A stretch of DNA of 64,000 bases from Aeromicrobium sp. Root495. Lineage in GTDB: Bacteria; Actinomycetota; Actinomycetes; Propionibacteriales; Nocardioidaceae. The notes below the pieces were generated by a model that saw nothing but the letters and a program-made list of their open reading frames with translations, was not told the origin of the DNA and did no database searches. The number at the start of each line of letters is the position of its first letter. Positions within the stretch are counted from its first letter, which is position 1. The stretch covers positions 291,514-355,513 of the forward strand of contig NZ_LMFJ01000001.1 in NCBI RefSeq assembly GCF_001426755.1, in the 5' to 3' direction. A program made the translations under genes and the position numbers. Below, piece after piece: positions 8,619 through 17,313 of the stretch.

Positions 8619-10200
8619 CACCGTCAAGACCAATCCGGTCGACGACGACAAGATCACACGGGAGATCCTCGTGGTCGCGGGCGTCGTCGTCCTCGGCGCC
8701 ATCATGTCGATCCTCGACGTCACCGTCGTCAACGTCGCGCTGCCGACGTTCCAGACCGAGCTCTCCAGCGACGGCCAGGAGATCGCGTACTCCACCGTCG
8801 CGTGGACCGCCACCGGCTACATGCTCGCGCTCGCCGCGGTCATCCCGCTCACGGGCTGGGCGGCCGACCGCTTCGGCACCAAGCGCCTCTACATGACGGC
8901 CATCGCGCTGTTCACGCTCGGCTCCGCGCTGTGCGCCACCGCGTGGAACATCGAGGCACTCATCGCCTTCCGCGTCCTGCAGGGCCTCGGCGGCGGCATG
9001 CTCATGCCTCTCGGCATGACGATCATGACCCAGGCCGCCGGACCGCACCGCATGGGTCGCCTCATGGCCATCCTCGGCATCCCGATGCTCCTGGGCCCCA
9101 TCATGGGCCCGATCCTCGGTGGCGTCCTGATCGACTCCGCCTCGTGGCACTGGGTCTTCCTGATCAACCTGCCGCTCGGCCTCATCGCGCTCGTCTACGC
9201 CCAGCGCGTGCTGGCCGCCGACAAGCCGGTGCCCAGCGAGAAGCTCGACGTCGTGGGCGTGCTGCTCATGTCGCCCGGTCTGGCCGCCCTGCTCTACGGC
9301 GTCTCGTCCATCCCCGGCGAGGGCACCGTCCAGTCGGCCACGGTCATCATCCCGTCGGTCATCGGCGTGCTGCTCATCGTGGCGTTCGTGTTCCATGCGC
9401 TGGCCAAGACCAACCCGCTGCTCGACCTTCGGCTGCTGGCGGACCGCAACCTCGCGGTCTCGCTCATCGTGATGTTCCTGTTCGCCGCCGCGTTCTTCGG
9501 CGCGCTCCTCCTGGTGCCCACGTACTTCCAGCAGGTGCGGGGCGAGTCGGTGCTCAAGGCCGGTCTGCTCATCGCTCCCCAGGGCCTCGGCGCCATGCTC
9601 ACCATGCCCATCGCCGGAACGCTCACCGACAAGATGCCGGTCGGCCGGATCGTGCCGTTCGGCTTCGTCGGGATCCTGGTCGGTCTCTTCGGCCTGAGCC
9701 AGTCCACCGACCCGAGCACGCCGTACTGGCACATCATCGGGTGGCTGTTCATCATGGGCCTCGGCATGGGCTCCACGATGATGCCCATCTTCACGTCGGC
9801 GCTCAAGACCCTCAAGTCCCACGAGGTCGCGCGTGGCTCCACCCTGCTGAACGTCGTCCAGCAGGTGGCCAGCGCCACGGGCATTGCCATCATGACGGTG
9901 ATCCTCACGAACCACTTCAAGGACTCGGCAGCGGTCTCCGCGGCCCAGGCCATCGAGGCGGCCAAGGACCGGGGCATCCCGGCTCCGGCCGGCGCCCTGG
10001 AGATCATGCAGGGCCTGGGCGACCGGTTCCAGAGCACGGTGCTCTCGGACATGGCCGACGGGTTCGGCAGCACGTACCTCGTGGCCCTCGCGATGCTCGT
10101 CGTCGCCCTGGTCCCGGTGTACTTCCTGCCGCGCAAGCGCGAGGAGTCGCACCTGCTCGACGACCAGGACGGCAACGCAGCGCCGATCATCATGCACTGA
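8611..10200 (+). CDS. DHA2 family (EmrB/QacA-type) MFS drug efflux transporter
   Basis: A 529-residue proton antiporter with about fourteen membrane segments. The signature LDVTVVNVALPTFQ lies in helix 1 and GWAADRFGTKRLY is motif A after helix 2. GLGGGMLMPLGMTIM in helix 4 is also typical. The family exports lipophilic cations and antibiotics. Its start lies inside the upstream MarR gene (eight-base overlap, coupled translation), which indicates drug-inducible control. A hairpin terminator follows. Confidence 0.93.
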   Translation: MTDTVKTNPVDDDKITREILVVAGVVVLGAIMSILDVTVVNVALPTFQTELSSDGQEIAYSTVAWTATGYMLALAAVIPLTGWAADRFGTKRLYMTAIALFTLGSALCATAWNIEALIAFRVLQGLGGGMLMPLGMTIMTQAAGPHRMGRLMAILGIPMLLGPIMGPILGGVLIDSASWHWVFLINLPLGLIALVYAQRVLAADKPVPSEKLDVVGVLLMSPGLAALLYGVSSIPGEGTVQSATVIIPSVIGVLLIVAFVFHALAKTNPLLDLRLLADRNLAVSLIVMFLFAAAFFGALLLVPTYFQQVRGESVLKAGLLIAPQGLGAMLTMPIAGTLTDKMPVGRIVPFGFVGILVGLFGLSQSTDPSTPYWHIIGWLFIMGLGMGSTMMPIFTSALKTLKSHEVARGSTLLNVVQQVASATGIAIMTVILTNHFKDSAAVSAAQAIEAAKDRGIPAPAGALEIMQGLGDRFQSTVLSDMADGFGSTYLVALAMLVVALVPVYFLPRKREESHLLDDQDGNAAPIIMH

Positions 10201-10213
10201 CGCTCCACCCACG

Positions 10214-10253
10214 CACGAAGGCCCGCCGGATCTCTCCGGCGGGCCTTCGTCGT
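10214..10253. terminator. Terminator between the efflux gene and the convergent SDR gene
   Basis: A GC-rich stem of about 16 bp (CACGAAGGCCCGCCGGA with its complement TCCGGCGGGCCTTCG) with a four-base loop lies between two convergent stops. Confidence 0.8.
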
Positions 10254-10265
10254 GCTGGGGGAGGA

Positions 10266-11009
10266 TCAGCCCTCGCGGTGGACCTTGTGCTGCGCCGCCT
10301 GGGCGAGCGGCTTCACCACCACGAGGTCGACGTTCACGTGCTGCGGCCGGGTCGCGATCCAGGTGACGACGTCGGCGACGTCGTCGGCCACGAGCGGCTC
10401 CTTCACCCCGGCGTAGACGGCGTCGGCGCGCGCCTGGTCGCCGTCGAAGCGCGTGAGCGCGAACTCGTCGGTGCGCACCATGCCGGGCGCCACCTCGCAC
10501 ACCCGCACCGGTCGGCCGACGAGCTCCAGGCGCAGGGTCTCGGTCATCACGGCCACGCCGTGCTTGGCCGCCGTGTAGCCGCCGCCGCCCTCGTAGGCGA
10601 TGCGGCCGGCGGTGGACCCGACGTTGAGGATCGTGCCGGCGCCGCTCGCCTCGAGGGCGGGCAGCAGGGCGCGGGTCACCCGCAGCGTCCCCAGGACGTT
10701 GGTCTCGAACATGTCGCGCCAGTCGTCGGGGTCGGCGTCCTCGACCGGGTCGAGTCCCACCGCGCCACCGGCGTTGTTGACCAGCAGGTCGAGCGTGGGG
10801 CCGACGGCGTCGGCCAGGGCGGCGACCTGCGCGGCGTCGGTGACGTCGCACACGACGGCCCGTCCTCCGATCTCGGCAGCGAGCGCCTCGATGCGATCGG
10901 CCCGGCGGGCGGCGCAGACGACGGTGTAGCCGGCAGCGGCGAGGGACCGGGCGGACGCGGCACCGATGCCGCTGCTCGCTCCGGTGACGACGGCGGTGGG
11001 GTTGTTCAT
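10266..11009 (-). CDS. Short-chain dehydrogenase/reductase (YdfG-like)
   Basis: A 247-residue NAD(P)-dependent oxidoreductase. The cofactor loop TGASSGIG is at residues 9-16, NNAG at 78-81, and the catalytic S132, Y145 and K149 are present (YTAAK). Arg/Arg after the second strand (CAARRADR) favours NADP over NAD. The closest functional type is the YdfG/serine-3-dehydrogenase-like group, but the substrate is unknown. It is divergent from mshA (50 bases between starts). Confidence 0.9.
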   Translation of the reverse strand: MNNPTAVVTGASSGIGAASARSLAAAGYTVVCAARRADRIEALAAEIGGRAVVCDVTDAAQVAALADAVGPTLDLLVNNAGGAVGLDPVEDADPDDWRDMFETNVLGTLRVTRALLPALEASGAGTILNVGSTAGRIAYEGGGGYTAAKHGVAVMTETLRLELVGRPVRVCEVAPGMVRTDEFALTRFDGDQARADAVYAGVKEPLVADDVADVVTWIATRPQHVNVDLVVVKPLAQAAQHKVHREG

Positions 11010-11059
11010 GTCTCCATGCTCCCAGGTGCTGGTTCCCGCGCGGGTGAGACGATGGGGTC

Positions 11060-12307
11060 GTGAGTCCCGTTCGCCGCATCGCCATGCTCTCGGCGCACAC
11101 GTCGCCGCTCGAGCAGCCCGGCGTGGGCGACGCCGGCGGGATGAACGTCTACGTCCTGGAGCTCTCGCGCCAGCTCGCGCTGCGCGGGATCGAGGTCGAG
11201 GTCTTCACGCGGGCCACCTCGCGGCACCAGGCCGCCTCGGTCGTGGCCGAGGGCGGCATCACGGTGCACCACGTTCCTGCGGGACCCTTCGAGGGCCTCA
11301 CGAAGGACGACCTCCCCGCCCAGCTCTGTGGCTTCGTGCGCGACGTCCTGCGCGTGGAGGTGGAGCGCGGGCCCGGCTACTTCGACCTGGTCCACAGCCA
11401 CTACTGGCTCTCCGGCCAGGTCGGCACCGTGGCCGCCGAGCGCTGGGGCGTGCCGCTCGTGCACTCCATGCACACCATGGCCAAGGTCAAGAACGCCCGG
11501 CTCGCGCAGGGCGATCGCGCCGAGCCCGCCGGACGCATCGCGGGCGAGGAGGAGATCGTGCGTCTCGCCGACCGCCTCATCGCCAACACCGAGGAGGAGC
11601 GCCGCGAGCTGGTGCAGCTCTACGGCGCCGATCCGCAGCACGTCGAGGTGGTGCACCCGGGTGTCGACCTCGACGTCTTCGTGCCGGGCCGCCGCGAGTC
11701 CTCCCGCGCCGCGCTGGGCATCGACCCCGAGACGCACCTCGTGCTGTTCGCCGGTCGCATCCAGCCCCTCAAGGCACCCGACGTCCTGGTCGGCGCGGTG
11801 GCCGAGCTCGTGCGACGCGACCCGGCCCGGCGGTCCCGCCTCCAGCTCGCCGTGGTCGGCGGCGCCTCGGGCTCGGGTTTCGACCGGCCCACCGCCCTCA
11901 CCGACCTGGTCCACGACCTCGGTCTCTCCGACGTCGTCCGGTTCGTCCCCACCGTCACGCAGCCTCAGCTCGCCCAGTGGTACGCCGCCGCCGACGTCGT
12001 GGGGGTGCCCTCGCACAACGAGTCGTTCGGGCTCGTGGCCATCGAGGCCCAGGCCTGCGGCACGCCGGTGGTCGCGGCGCGGGTGGGAGGCCTCAGCACG
12101 GCGGTGGCCGACGGTGTCACCGGCCTGCTCGTCGACGGTCACGACCCGCACGACTATGCCGACGCCCTCGCCCGGCTCCTCGACGACCCGGCGCTCCGCC
12201 ACGAGATGGGGCTGAAGGCCGTCGCCCACGCCACGGGCTTCGGCTGGGACGTCACCGCCGAGCGCACCCTCGACGTCTATGCCCGCGCCCAGGAAGGCCG
12301 TCCATGA
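11060..12307 (+). CDS. mshA: D-inositol-3-phosphate glycosyltransferase MshA
   Basis: A 415-residue GT4 enzyme that joins N-acetylglucosamine from UDP-GlcNAc to 1L-myo-inositol-1-phosphate, the first step of mycothiol synthesis. The N-terminal segment with [15 protein letters not shown] and the C-terminal donor-site segment [18 protein letters not shown] are diagnostic. Length matches the family. GTG start, with no strong ribosome site. The downstream ybjN-type gene overlaps it by four bases (ATGA), the usual actinobacterial pairing. Confidence 0.95.
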   Translation: MSPVRRIAMLSAHTSPLEQPGVGDAGGMNVYVLELSRQLALRGIEVEVFTRATSRHQAASVVAEGGITVHHVPAGPFEGLTKDDLPAQLCGFVRDVLRVEVERGPGYFDLVHSHYWLSGQVGTVAAERWGVPLVHSMHTMAKVKNARLAQGDRAEPAGRIAGEEEIVRLADRLIANTEEERRELVQLYGADPQHVEVVHPGVDLDVFVPGRRESSRAALGIDPETHLVLFAGRIQPLKAPDVLVGAVAELVRRDPARRSRLQLAVVGGASGSGFDRPTALTDLVHDLGLSDVVRFVPTVTQPQLAQWYAAADVVGVPSHNESFGLVAIEAQACGTPVVAARVGGLSTAVADGVTGLLVDGHDPHDYADALARLLDDPALRHEMGLKAVAHATGFGWDVTAERTLDVYARAQEGRP

Positions 12308-12816
12308 CCAGCACCAGCGATCCCCGCGAGACCATCCTCCAGGTCGTCCGCGAGTCAGAGCTCGACCACGTCGAGCACGGCAGCAACGTCATCGAGGTCG
12401 ACCTGCCGGGCGTCCGCAAGCTCAAGACGACGGTGCGGCTCGAGATCGGTCGCCACGCCGTGGGCATCCACGCGTTCGTCGCGCGCAACCCCGACGAGAA
12501 CCACGAGGGCGTCTATCGCTGGCTCCTGGAGAAGAACCTCAAGCTCTTCGGGGTGGCCTTCGCCATCGACGCCGCGGGCGACATCTACCTCGACGGCCGC
12601 ATCCCGCTGCACGCGGTGACGCCCGAGGAGGTCGACCGGATCCTCGGTTCCGTCCTCACGTACTCCGACGAGTCGTTCAACACCATCCTGCAGCTGGGCT
12701 TCGCGACGTCCATCCGCAAGGAGTGGGAGTGGCGCGAGTCGCGCGGTGAGTCCACGCGCAACCTCGACGCCTTCCAGAACCTGCGTCCCGCCAGCACCGA
12801 CGACCCAGCGCGCTGA
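12304..12816 (+). CDS. YbjN domain-containing protein
   Basis: A 170-residue protein of the YbjN family (T3SS-chaperone-like fold). It starts [15 protein letters not shown] and contains the conserved [23 protein letters not shown] segment. Its ATG overlaps the mshA stop in an ATGA junction, so expression is coupled to mycothiol synthesis. YbjN proteins are linked to stress and redox responses in other bacteria; the partner here is unknown. The next 158 bases contain a regulatory dyad and a leader reading frame for the flavin reductase gene. Confidence 0.88.
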   Translation: MTSTSDPRETILQVVRESELDHVEHGSNVIEVDLPGVRKLKTTVRLEIGRHAVGIHAFVARNPDENHEGVYRWLLEKNLKLFGVAFAIDAAGDIYLDGRIPLHAVTPEEVDRILGSVLTYSDESFNTILQLGFATSIRKEWEWRESRGESTRNLDAFQNLRPASTDDPAR

Positions 12817-12904
12817 CCCGCAGGCGCCCGGGCTGCAGCACCGGCGCAGCGCACCGTACGCCTCAGGACGGACTCGTCGTCCTCCTTCCCAGCCGGTGAG
12901 ACCG

Positions 12905-12943
12905 TGCCCTCGACCCGCGTCGCGTTGCCTACCGTCGAGGGCA
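12905..12943 (+). promoter_or_regulatory. Inverted repeat spanning the promoter of the flavin reductase leader
   Basis: TGCCCTCGAC (12905-12914) and its perfect complement GTCGAGGGCA (12934-12943) are separated by 19 bases. Between them TACCGT (12930-12935) ends seven bases before an ATG. If that box is the -10, the dyad is a DNA operator over the promoter rather than an RNA hairpin. A sulfur-status regulator is the obvious candidate (inference). Confidence 0.5.
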
Positions 12944-12978
12944 TGGAGATCATCGTCGTCACCGTGGCCAGCGCATGA
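12943..12978 (+). CDS. Possible 11-aa leader peptide before the flavin reductase gene
   Basis: A reading frame of eleven codons, MEIIVVTVASA, ends in TGA that overlaps the ATG of the flavin reductase gene (ATGA). A TACCGT -10-like box ends seven bases upstream, fitting a leaderless start on this ATG. Such an arrangement would couple reductase translation to that of the leader, since the reductase ATG has no Shine-Dalgarno sequence of its own. The peptide has no cysteine or methionine run that would suggest attenuation. Confidence 0.35.
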   Translation: MEIIVVTVASA

Positions 12979-13475
12979 GCGAGCAGTCCCTCGACGTGGA
13001 CCCCGAGGTCCTGCGCAAGTCGTTCCGCTCGGCCATGGGCAACGTCGCCGCGGCGGTCTCGGTGGTCACGACCCTCGACGACGGCGTCCCGCACGGCACC
13101 ACGGTGAGCGCGTTCTCGTCGCTCTCGATGGAGCCGCCGATGCTCCTCGTCTCGCTGGACCGCTCGTCCAACCTGCTGTCCCGGCTGTCGGTGGGCAGCA
13201 TCGTGGGCGTCAACGTCCTGGCCGCGCACCACGACCAGGTGGCGCTGCGCTTCGCGGGCAAGGGCGACGACAAGTTCGTGGACGTCCCGTGGGAGCTGGA
13301 GAACGGCGCTCCCGCCCTGCTCGACCGTCACGCCTGGGTGGCGTTGCGCGTCGCCTCGTTGGTGGAGGCCGGCGACCACGTGCTGGTCCTCGGTGACGTG
13401 CTGGACGCCAACACGTCCGACCACCGTCCGCTCACCTACTGGCAGCGGACGTTCGGCACCCATCAGCCGTTCTGA
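12975..13475 (+). CDS. Flavin reductase family protein (FMN reductase domain)
   Basis: A 166-residue flavin reductase with the conserved SAMGNVAAAVSVVTTLDDGVPHGTTVSAFSSLSMEPPM region and GVNVLAAHH. It reduces FMN with NAD(P)H and hands FMNH2 to a partner monooxygenase. It faces the sfnG / DszC-like / ssuD operon with only 16 bases between stops, and all three of those enzymes need reduced flavin, so it is the probable electron donor. Its ATG overlaps a short leader frame. Confidence 0.88.
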   Translation: MSEQSLDVDPEVLRKSFRSAMGNVAAAVSVVTTLDDGVPHGTTVSAFSSLSMEPPMLLVSLDRSSNLLSRLSVGSIVGVNVLAAHHDQVALRFAGKGDDKFVDVPWELENGAPALLDRHAWVALRVASLVEAGDHVLVLGDVLDANTSDHRPLTYWQRTFGTHQPF

Positions 13476-13491
13476 GCGAGCTGCGCCGGGC

Positions 13492-14622
13492 TCAGGCCAG
13501 CACGCCGCGGCGACGCAGGATCGGGAGGACGCCCTCGGCGAACCAGTACGCCTCCTCGACGTGCGGGTAGCCCGACATCACGAACTCCTCGACGCCCACC
13601 GCGGCGTACTCCTCGACGAGGTCGGCCACCTCGGTGTGGCTCCCGACGAGAGCAGTGCCGGCGCCGCTGCGCATGAGGCCCACGCCCGACCAGAGGGCCG
13701 GGTGCACCTCGAGCGAGCGGGCGTCGTGGCGGTCGAACGTGCCGCCGTGCAGCTCGCGCATGCGGCGCTGGCCCTCGGACTCGCTCGACGCGATCACGGC
13801 CTGCGCCTTCTCGACCTCGGCCGGGTCCAGCTGGGCGAGCATCGCGTCGGCGAACGCCCAGGCGTCCTCGGAGCGGTCGCGGCTGATGGTGTGGAGGCGG
13901 ACACCGAAGCGGACGGTGCGCCCCTCGGCCTCGGCCAGCCCGCGGATCCACGCGACCTTCTGGGCCACGGCGGACGGCGGCTCGCCCCACGTGAGGTACA
14001 CGTCGGTGTGCTGGGCGGTGACGGGACCCGCGGCGGCCGACGAGCCCCCGAGGTAGATCTCGGGGACCTGCACGGGGCGACGGGTGCGGGCGTCCTCCAC
14101 GTCGTAGTACTCGCCGGTGAAGCTGGAGCCGGCCTCGGTGAACGACTCACGGAACACCTGGAGGAACTCGGCGGCGCGGGCGTAGCGCTCGTCCTTCTGC
14201 ACGCGGTCGCCGAAGCGCAGCTGCTCCGAGGGGTCTCCGCCGACCACGACGTTGAGGAGCAGGCGGTTGTCGGAGAGCCGCTGGTAGGTCGACGCCATCT
14301 GGGCGAGCAGGGTGGGCGTGACGAGTCCGGGCCGCAGGGCGACGAGGAACTTGAGGCGCGTGGTCTCGGGGATCAGCGCCGACGCCACGACCCACGCGTC
14401 CTCGCACGGCGTGCCGGTCGGCGTGAGGACGGCGTCGAAGCCCAGGTCCTCGGCGGTGCGGGCCACCTGGCTGAGGTAGCGTAGGTCGGGCTCCCGGAAG
14501 CGGCCGGCGGTGTCGATCGAACCGCCGGCGCGACCCAGGTCGGCGGGGACGCTGTGCCCGCCGCCGACGAGGGCCCGGCTGTCCCCGGTGGTGGGCAGGA
14601 ACCAGTCGAAGCGCAAGGTCAT
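13492..14622 (-). CDS. ssuD: FMNH2-dependent alkanesulfonate monooxygenase (SsuD-like)
   Basis: A 376-residue bacterial-luciferase-like monooxygenase. SsuD cleaves alkanesulfonates to sulfite and an aldehyde using FMNH2 and O2. The segments FDWFLPTTGD, FDAVLTPTGTPCEDAW, LRPGLVTPTLLAQMA and NVVVGGDPSEQ closely follow the SsuD pattern, including the active-site Cys in GTPCEDAW and the YLTWGEPP loop. It is the last gene of the sfnG operon. A 13-bp hairpin begins one base upstream of its ATG and covers the ribosome-binding region. No ssuABC transporter is in the window. Confidence 0.88.
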   Translation of the reverse strand: MTLRFDWFLPTTGDSRALVGGGHSVPADLGRAGGSIDTAGRFREPDLRYLSQVARTAEDLGFDAVLTPTGTPCEDAWVVASALIPETTRLKFLVALRPGLVTPTLLAQMASTYQRLSDNRLLLNVVVGGDPSEQLRFGDRVQKDERYARAAEFLQVFRESFTEAGSSFTGEYYDVEDARTRRPVQVPEIYLGGSSAAAGPVTAQHTDVYLTWGEPPSAVAQKVAWIRGLAEAEGRTVRFGVRLHTISRDRSEDAWAFADAMLAQLDPAEVEKAQAVIASSESEGQRRMRELHGGTFDRHDARSLEVHPALWSGVGLMRSGAGTALVGSHTEVADLVEEYAAVGVEEFVMSGYPHVEEAYWFAEGVLPILRRRGVLA

Positions 14623-14623
14623 G

Positions 14624-14654
14624 CCCGCGAGTCTCGTCGCTCGAGACCCGCGGG
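14624..14654 (-). promoter_or_regulatory. Hairpin covering the ssuD translation start region
   Basis: A 13-bp stem (one G-T wobble) with a five-base loop ends one base before the ssuD ATG and includes the only candidate ribosome site (GACGAGA). It could stop upstream transcription, protect the message end or restrict ssuD translation. Confidence 0.5.
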
Positions 14655-14689
14655 CACGCCACGTCTTGCATCGCGGACGGAGCCGCCGA

Positions 14690-15952
14690 TCACGTGTACC
14701 AGGTGGGCTCGGGCAGCTCGTTGAGCAGCGCGAAGGCGCCGACCTCGCGACGCTTGTACGCGACCGGGTCGTGCAGGGTGTGGGTGCGTGCGTTGCGCCA
14801 GAAGATGTCGAGACCCACCGCGTTGCTCGTGGCGCGAGCGCCCGTGAGCTCGAAGATCTTGGTGCCCACCTCCAGCGCGACGTCGGTCGCGAGCTGCTTC
14901 ACCGCGGCGATGCGCACGGCGACGTGGCCGCGGGCCTCCGGGGTGAGCGCCTCGCGCTCGGCGTGCAGCAGCGCGGAGATCTCGCGGCCGGCGTCGTCGG
15001 CCAGCGCCTGGGCGGCCCAGAGCTGGGACTGCAGCCGTCCGTAGCCCTCGAGGAGGTACCACTCGTCGCGGGCCTGCTCCTTGTCGTCGCCGCCGTAGGG
15101 CCACGCGCGGGTGTGGTCACGGGTGTAGGCCGTCGCGGTCTTCAACGCACCCTCGGCGATGCCGAGGTAGAAGCTGGCGAACACCAGCTGGATGGTCGGC
15201 AGGTTGAGCGTCGCGTAGTGCAGCGGCTCGAAGGGGGCGAACTCCTTGTCGACGTAGCCGGCTGCCGCCGCCCACGGCACGCGGACGTCGGTGATGGTGA
15301 CGCCTCCCGACTCCGTGAGGCGCTGACCGAGGTTGTCCCAGTCGTCGTGGAAGGCGATGCCCTCCTGCTGGCTCGGGACGATGGCGAAGATGTGCTGGTC
15401 GGTGCCCTCGAGGATGCCCTCGAGCACCGTGAGGTCGCTGACCTTGGAGCCCGTCGAGAACGACTTTCGGCCGTTGTAGACGATCTCGTCGCCCTCGTCG
15501 CGGATGGACAGGTCGTGGTCGCGCGGGTTCACGGCGCCGCCGAAGAACAGGTTCTGCGTCGTGTAGAGCTCCTCCACGGCGGCGACCTGCTCCGGCGTGC
15601 CGACGAGGCGGACGGCCCAGGCCCACAGGTAGTGGTAGCCGATGAGCTGGCCGATCGAGCCGTCGCCCGACGCGATCTCGCGGATGACCAGGTAGGCGGT
15701 CTCCCACGTGAGCCCGGCGCCGCCGTGCTCCACAGGGCCGAGCAACGTGACGAGGCCGGCGTCCTTCAGGAGCTGGACCTCGGCGGTGGGGACGGCCTGG
15801 GCCCGGTCGCGCTCGACGGCGTCGGTCGCGAGGATCGCGGCGACGTCGGCGGCACGGTCGAGCCAGCCCTGGGGCGTGGTGGGGCGGGACTGCCCGGCCC
15901 ACGGGGAGGAGGCGAGCGCCTCCTGGACGGTGATGCTCTCTGCGATGGTCAT
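14690..15952 (-). CDS. Acyl-CoA-dehydrogenase-fold flavin monooxygenase (DszC/SfnB-like)
   Basis: A 420-residue protein of the acyl-CoA dehydrogenase superfamily. It resembles DszC (dibenzothiophene monooxygenase) and SfnB rather than a true dehydrogenase: the start is followed by a helical domain, then SFSTGSKVSDLTVLEG and the C-terminal FWRNARTHTLHDPVAYKRREVG, a DszC-type ending. These enzymes use reduced flavin to oxidise sulfur compounds. It lies between sfnG and ssuD in one operon, so an organosulfur substrate is likely. A ribosome site AGGAAGAGACT precedes the ATG. Confidence 0.82.
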   Translation of the reverse strand: MTIAESITVQEALASSPWAGQSRPTTPQGWLDRAADVAAILATDAVERDRAQAVPTAEVQLLKDAGLVTLLGPVEHGGAGLTWETAYLVIREIASGDGSIGQLIGYHYLWAWAVRLVGTPEQVAAVEELYTTQNLFFGGAVNPRDHDLSIRDEGDEIVYNGRKSFSTGSKVSDLTVLEGILEGTDQHIFAIVPSQQEGIAFHDDWDNLGQRLTESGGVTITDVRVPWAAAAGYVDKEFAPFEPLHYATLNLPTIQLVFASFYLGIAEGALKTATAYTRDHTRAWPYGGDDKEQARDEWYLLEGYGRLQSQLWAAQALADDAGREISALLHAEREALTPEARGHVAVRIAAVKQLATDVALEVGTKIFELTGARATSNAVGLDIFWRNARTHTLHDPVAYKRREVGAFALLNELPEPTWYT

Positions 15953-15987
15953 AGTCTCTTCCTTGTCTCTCTTCAGTGGGATGACAC

Positions 15988-16018
15988 GCCTGTCGGGGCC
16001 TTGACCGCCCCGGCAGGC
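15988..16018 (-). promoter_or_regulatory. Intercistronic hairpin between sfnG and the DszC-like gene
   Basis: GCCTGTCGGGGC and GCCCCGGCAGGC form a 12-bp stem (one wobble) with a seven-base loop in the 83-base gap inside the operon. No U-run follows in the direction of transcription, so partial attenuation or mRNA-end protection is more likely than full termination. Confidence 0.5.
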
Positions 16019-16035
16019 ACTTCTTTCGGTCGCGG

Positions 16036-17169
16036 TCAGCGCGCGGGTGCGAGCTCACCGTCGCGGACGGCCTGTGCCTCGAGCTCGCGCACGAGGGGCA
16101 GGACCTTCTCGCCGAAGTAGGCGATGTCCTCGAGGTAGTGCAGGAAGCCCAGCAGGAACAGGTCGACGCCGAGCTTCTTGTACTCGACGATCCGCGTGGC
16201 GATCTGCAGCGGTGTGCCGATGAGCCCGGTGCGGAAGCCGTCGTTGTACTGGACGAGGTCGCGGGTGGTGGAGTCGCTCCACATGCCCTTGCCGTCGCCC
16301 GTGCTGCTGCCGGCCTGCTGCACGGCCTGGCGGAAGCCCTCGACGGCGTCGGGGTTGGCCTTCGCGATGATCTCCTCGAGCACGGCGTGCGCCTCGTCCT
16401 CGGAGTCGCGGGCCACGACGAAGCCGTTGAGGCCGAACTTCACCTGGCCCTCGCGGCCGGCGAGAGCCGCGTTCTGGTTGACCTCGAGGTACTGCTCGGT
16501 GAAGCCGTCGAAGTCCTTGCCGTTGGAGAAGTACCAGTCCGAGACCGTGCCACCGTTGCGCCGGGCGGCGGTGGAGTTGCCGCCCTGGAAGATCTCGGGG
16601 TGCGGGCGGCCCGGCACGTCGACGGGTCCGGGCTGGAGGGTGAAGTCGTGGATCCGGTAGAAGTCGCCCAGGTGCGTGAAGCCGCCGTCCTCCTGCTTCG
16701 CCGTCCAGAGGCCGCGCAGGACCTTGATGAACTCCTCGCTGCGGCGGTAGCGCTCGTCGTGCTCGAGCCACGGCTCGCCGAGGCCCGTGAACTCGTCCTT
16801 GAACCAGCCGGAGACCACGTTGACCGCGGCGCGGCCGCCCGAGATGTGGTCGGCGGTGATGATGAGCTTGGCCAGCACGGCGGGGTTCCACAAGCCGGGG
16901 TGGACGGCGGCGATGACCTTGAGCTTCTCGGTCTGCGTGAGGAGACCGAGGGAGAAGCTCGTCGACTCGTGCTGCTGGTCGGCGCCGTAGGAGGCGGTGT
17001 ACCGCACCTGGCTCAGGGCGTACTCGAAGCCGACCTGCTCGGCGAGCTGGGCCACCTTCACGTTGAAGTCGAAGCTCCAGTCGGTGCGCTGCTCGATCGT
17101 GCTGGTGACCAGGCCGCCGGAGACGTTGGGCACCCAGTACGCGAACTTCAGTGGATCGGTGGCGCTCAT
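16036..17169 (-). CDS. sfnG: FMNH2-dependent dimethylsulfone monooxygenase SfnG
   Basis: A 377-residue luciferase-like monooxygenase that converts dimethyl sulfone to methanesulfinate. The N-terminal KFAYWVPNVSGGLVTSTIEQ segment, ALSQVRYTASYGADQQHEST and NVVSGWFKDEFTGLGEPWLEHDER are strongly SfnG-like. It is the first gene of the sulfur operon. The ATG at 17169 is preferred over a GTG nine bases upstream because AAGGAC lies nine bases before the ATG and touches the GTG. It is divergent from the DsbA-like gene, with a 20-bp palindrome in between. Confidence 0.92.
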   Translation of the reverse strand: MSATDPLKFAYWVPNVSGGLVTSTIEQRTDWSFDFNVKVAQLAEQVGFEYALSQVRYTASYGADQQHESTSFSLGLLTQTEKLKVIAAVHPGLWNPAVLAKLIITADHISGGRAAVNVVSGWFKDEFTGLGEPWLEHDERYRRSEEFIKVLRGLWTAKQEDGGFTHLGDFYRIHDFTLQPGPVDVPGRPHPEIFQGGNSTAARRNGGTVSDWYFSNGKDFDGFTEQYLEVNQNAALAGREGQVKFGLNGFVVARDSEDEAHAVLEEIIAKANPDAVEGFRQAVQQAGSSTGDGKGMWSDSTTRDLVQYNDGFRTGLIGTPLQIATRIVEYKKLGVDLFLLGFLHYLEDIAYFGEKVLPLVRELEAQAVRDGELAPAR

Positions 17170-17285
17170 CGCGACCACGTCCTTTCGGGGTCTGGTGTCA
17201 GGAACGCCTCGAACGTAGGTGGCTCGGAGGCTCGATCGGGGCGTGCTCAGATCCTGGTCAGAGGGCCCCGGCCTCGCGGAGCCGT

Positions 17286-17307
17286 GCTACGTGACGTCGC
17301 GTAGCGT
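17286..17307 (+). promoter_or_regulatory. 20-bp palindrome over the -10 box of the DsbA-like gene
   Basis: GCTACGTGACGTCGCGTAGC (17286-17305) is a dyad with one mismatched pair. TAGCGT (17302-17307) overlaps its right end and finishes six bases before the GTG/ATG region of the next gene, which looks leaderless. The dyad sits between sfnG and the DsbA-like gene, so it may control either or both. Confidence 0.5.
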
Positions 17308-17313
17308 TGACGT

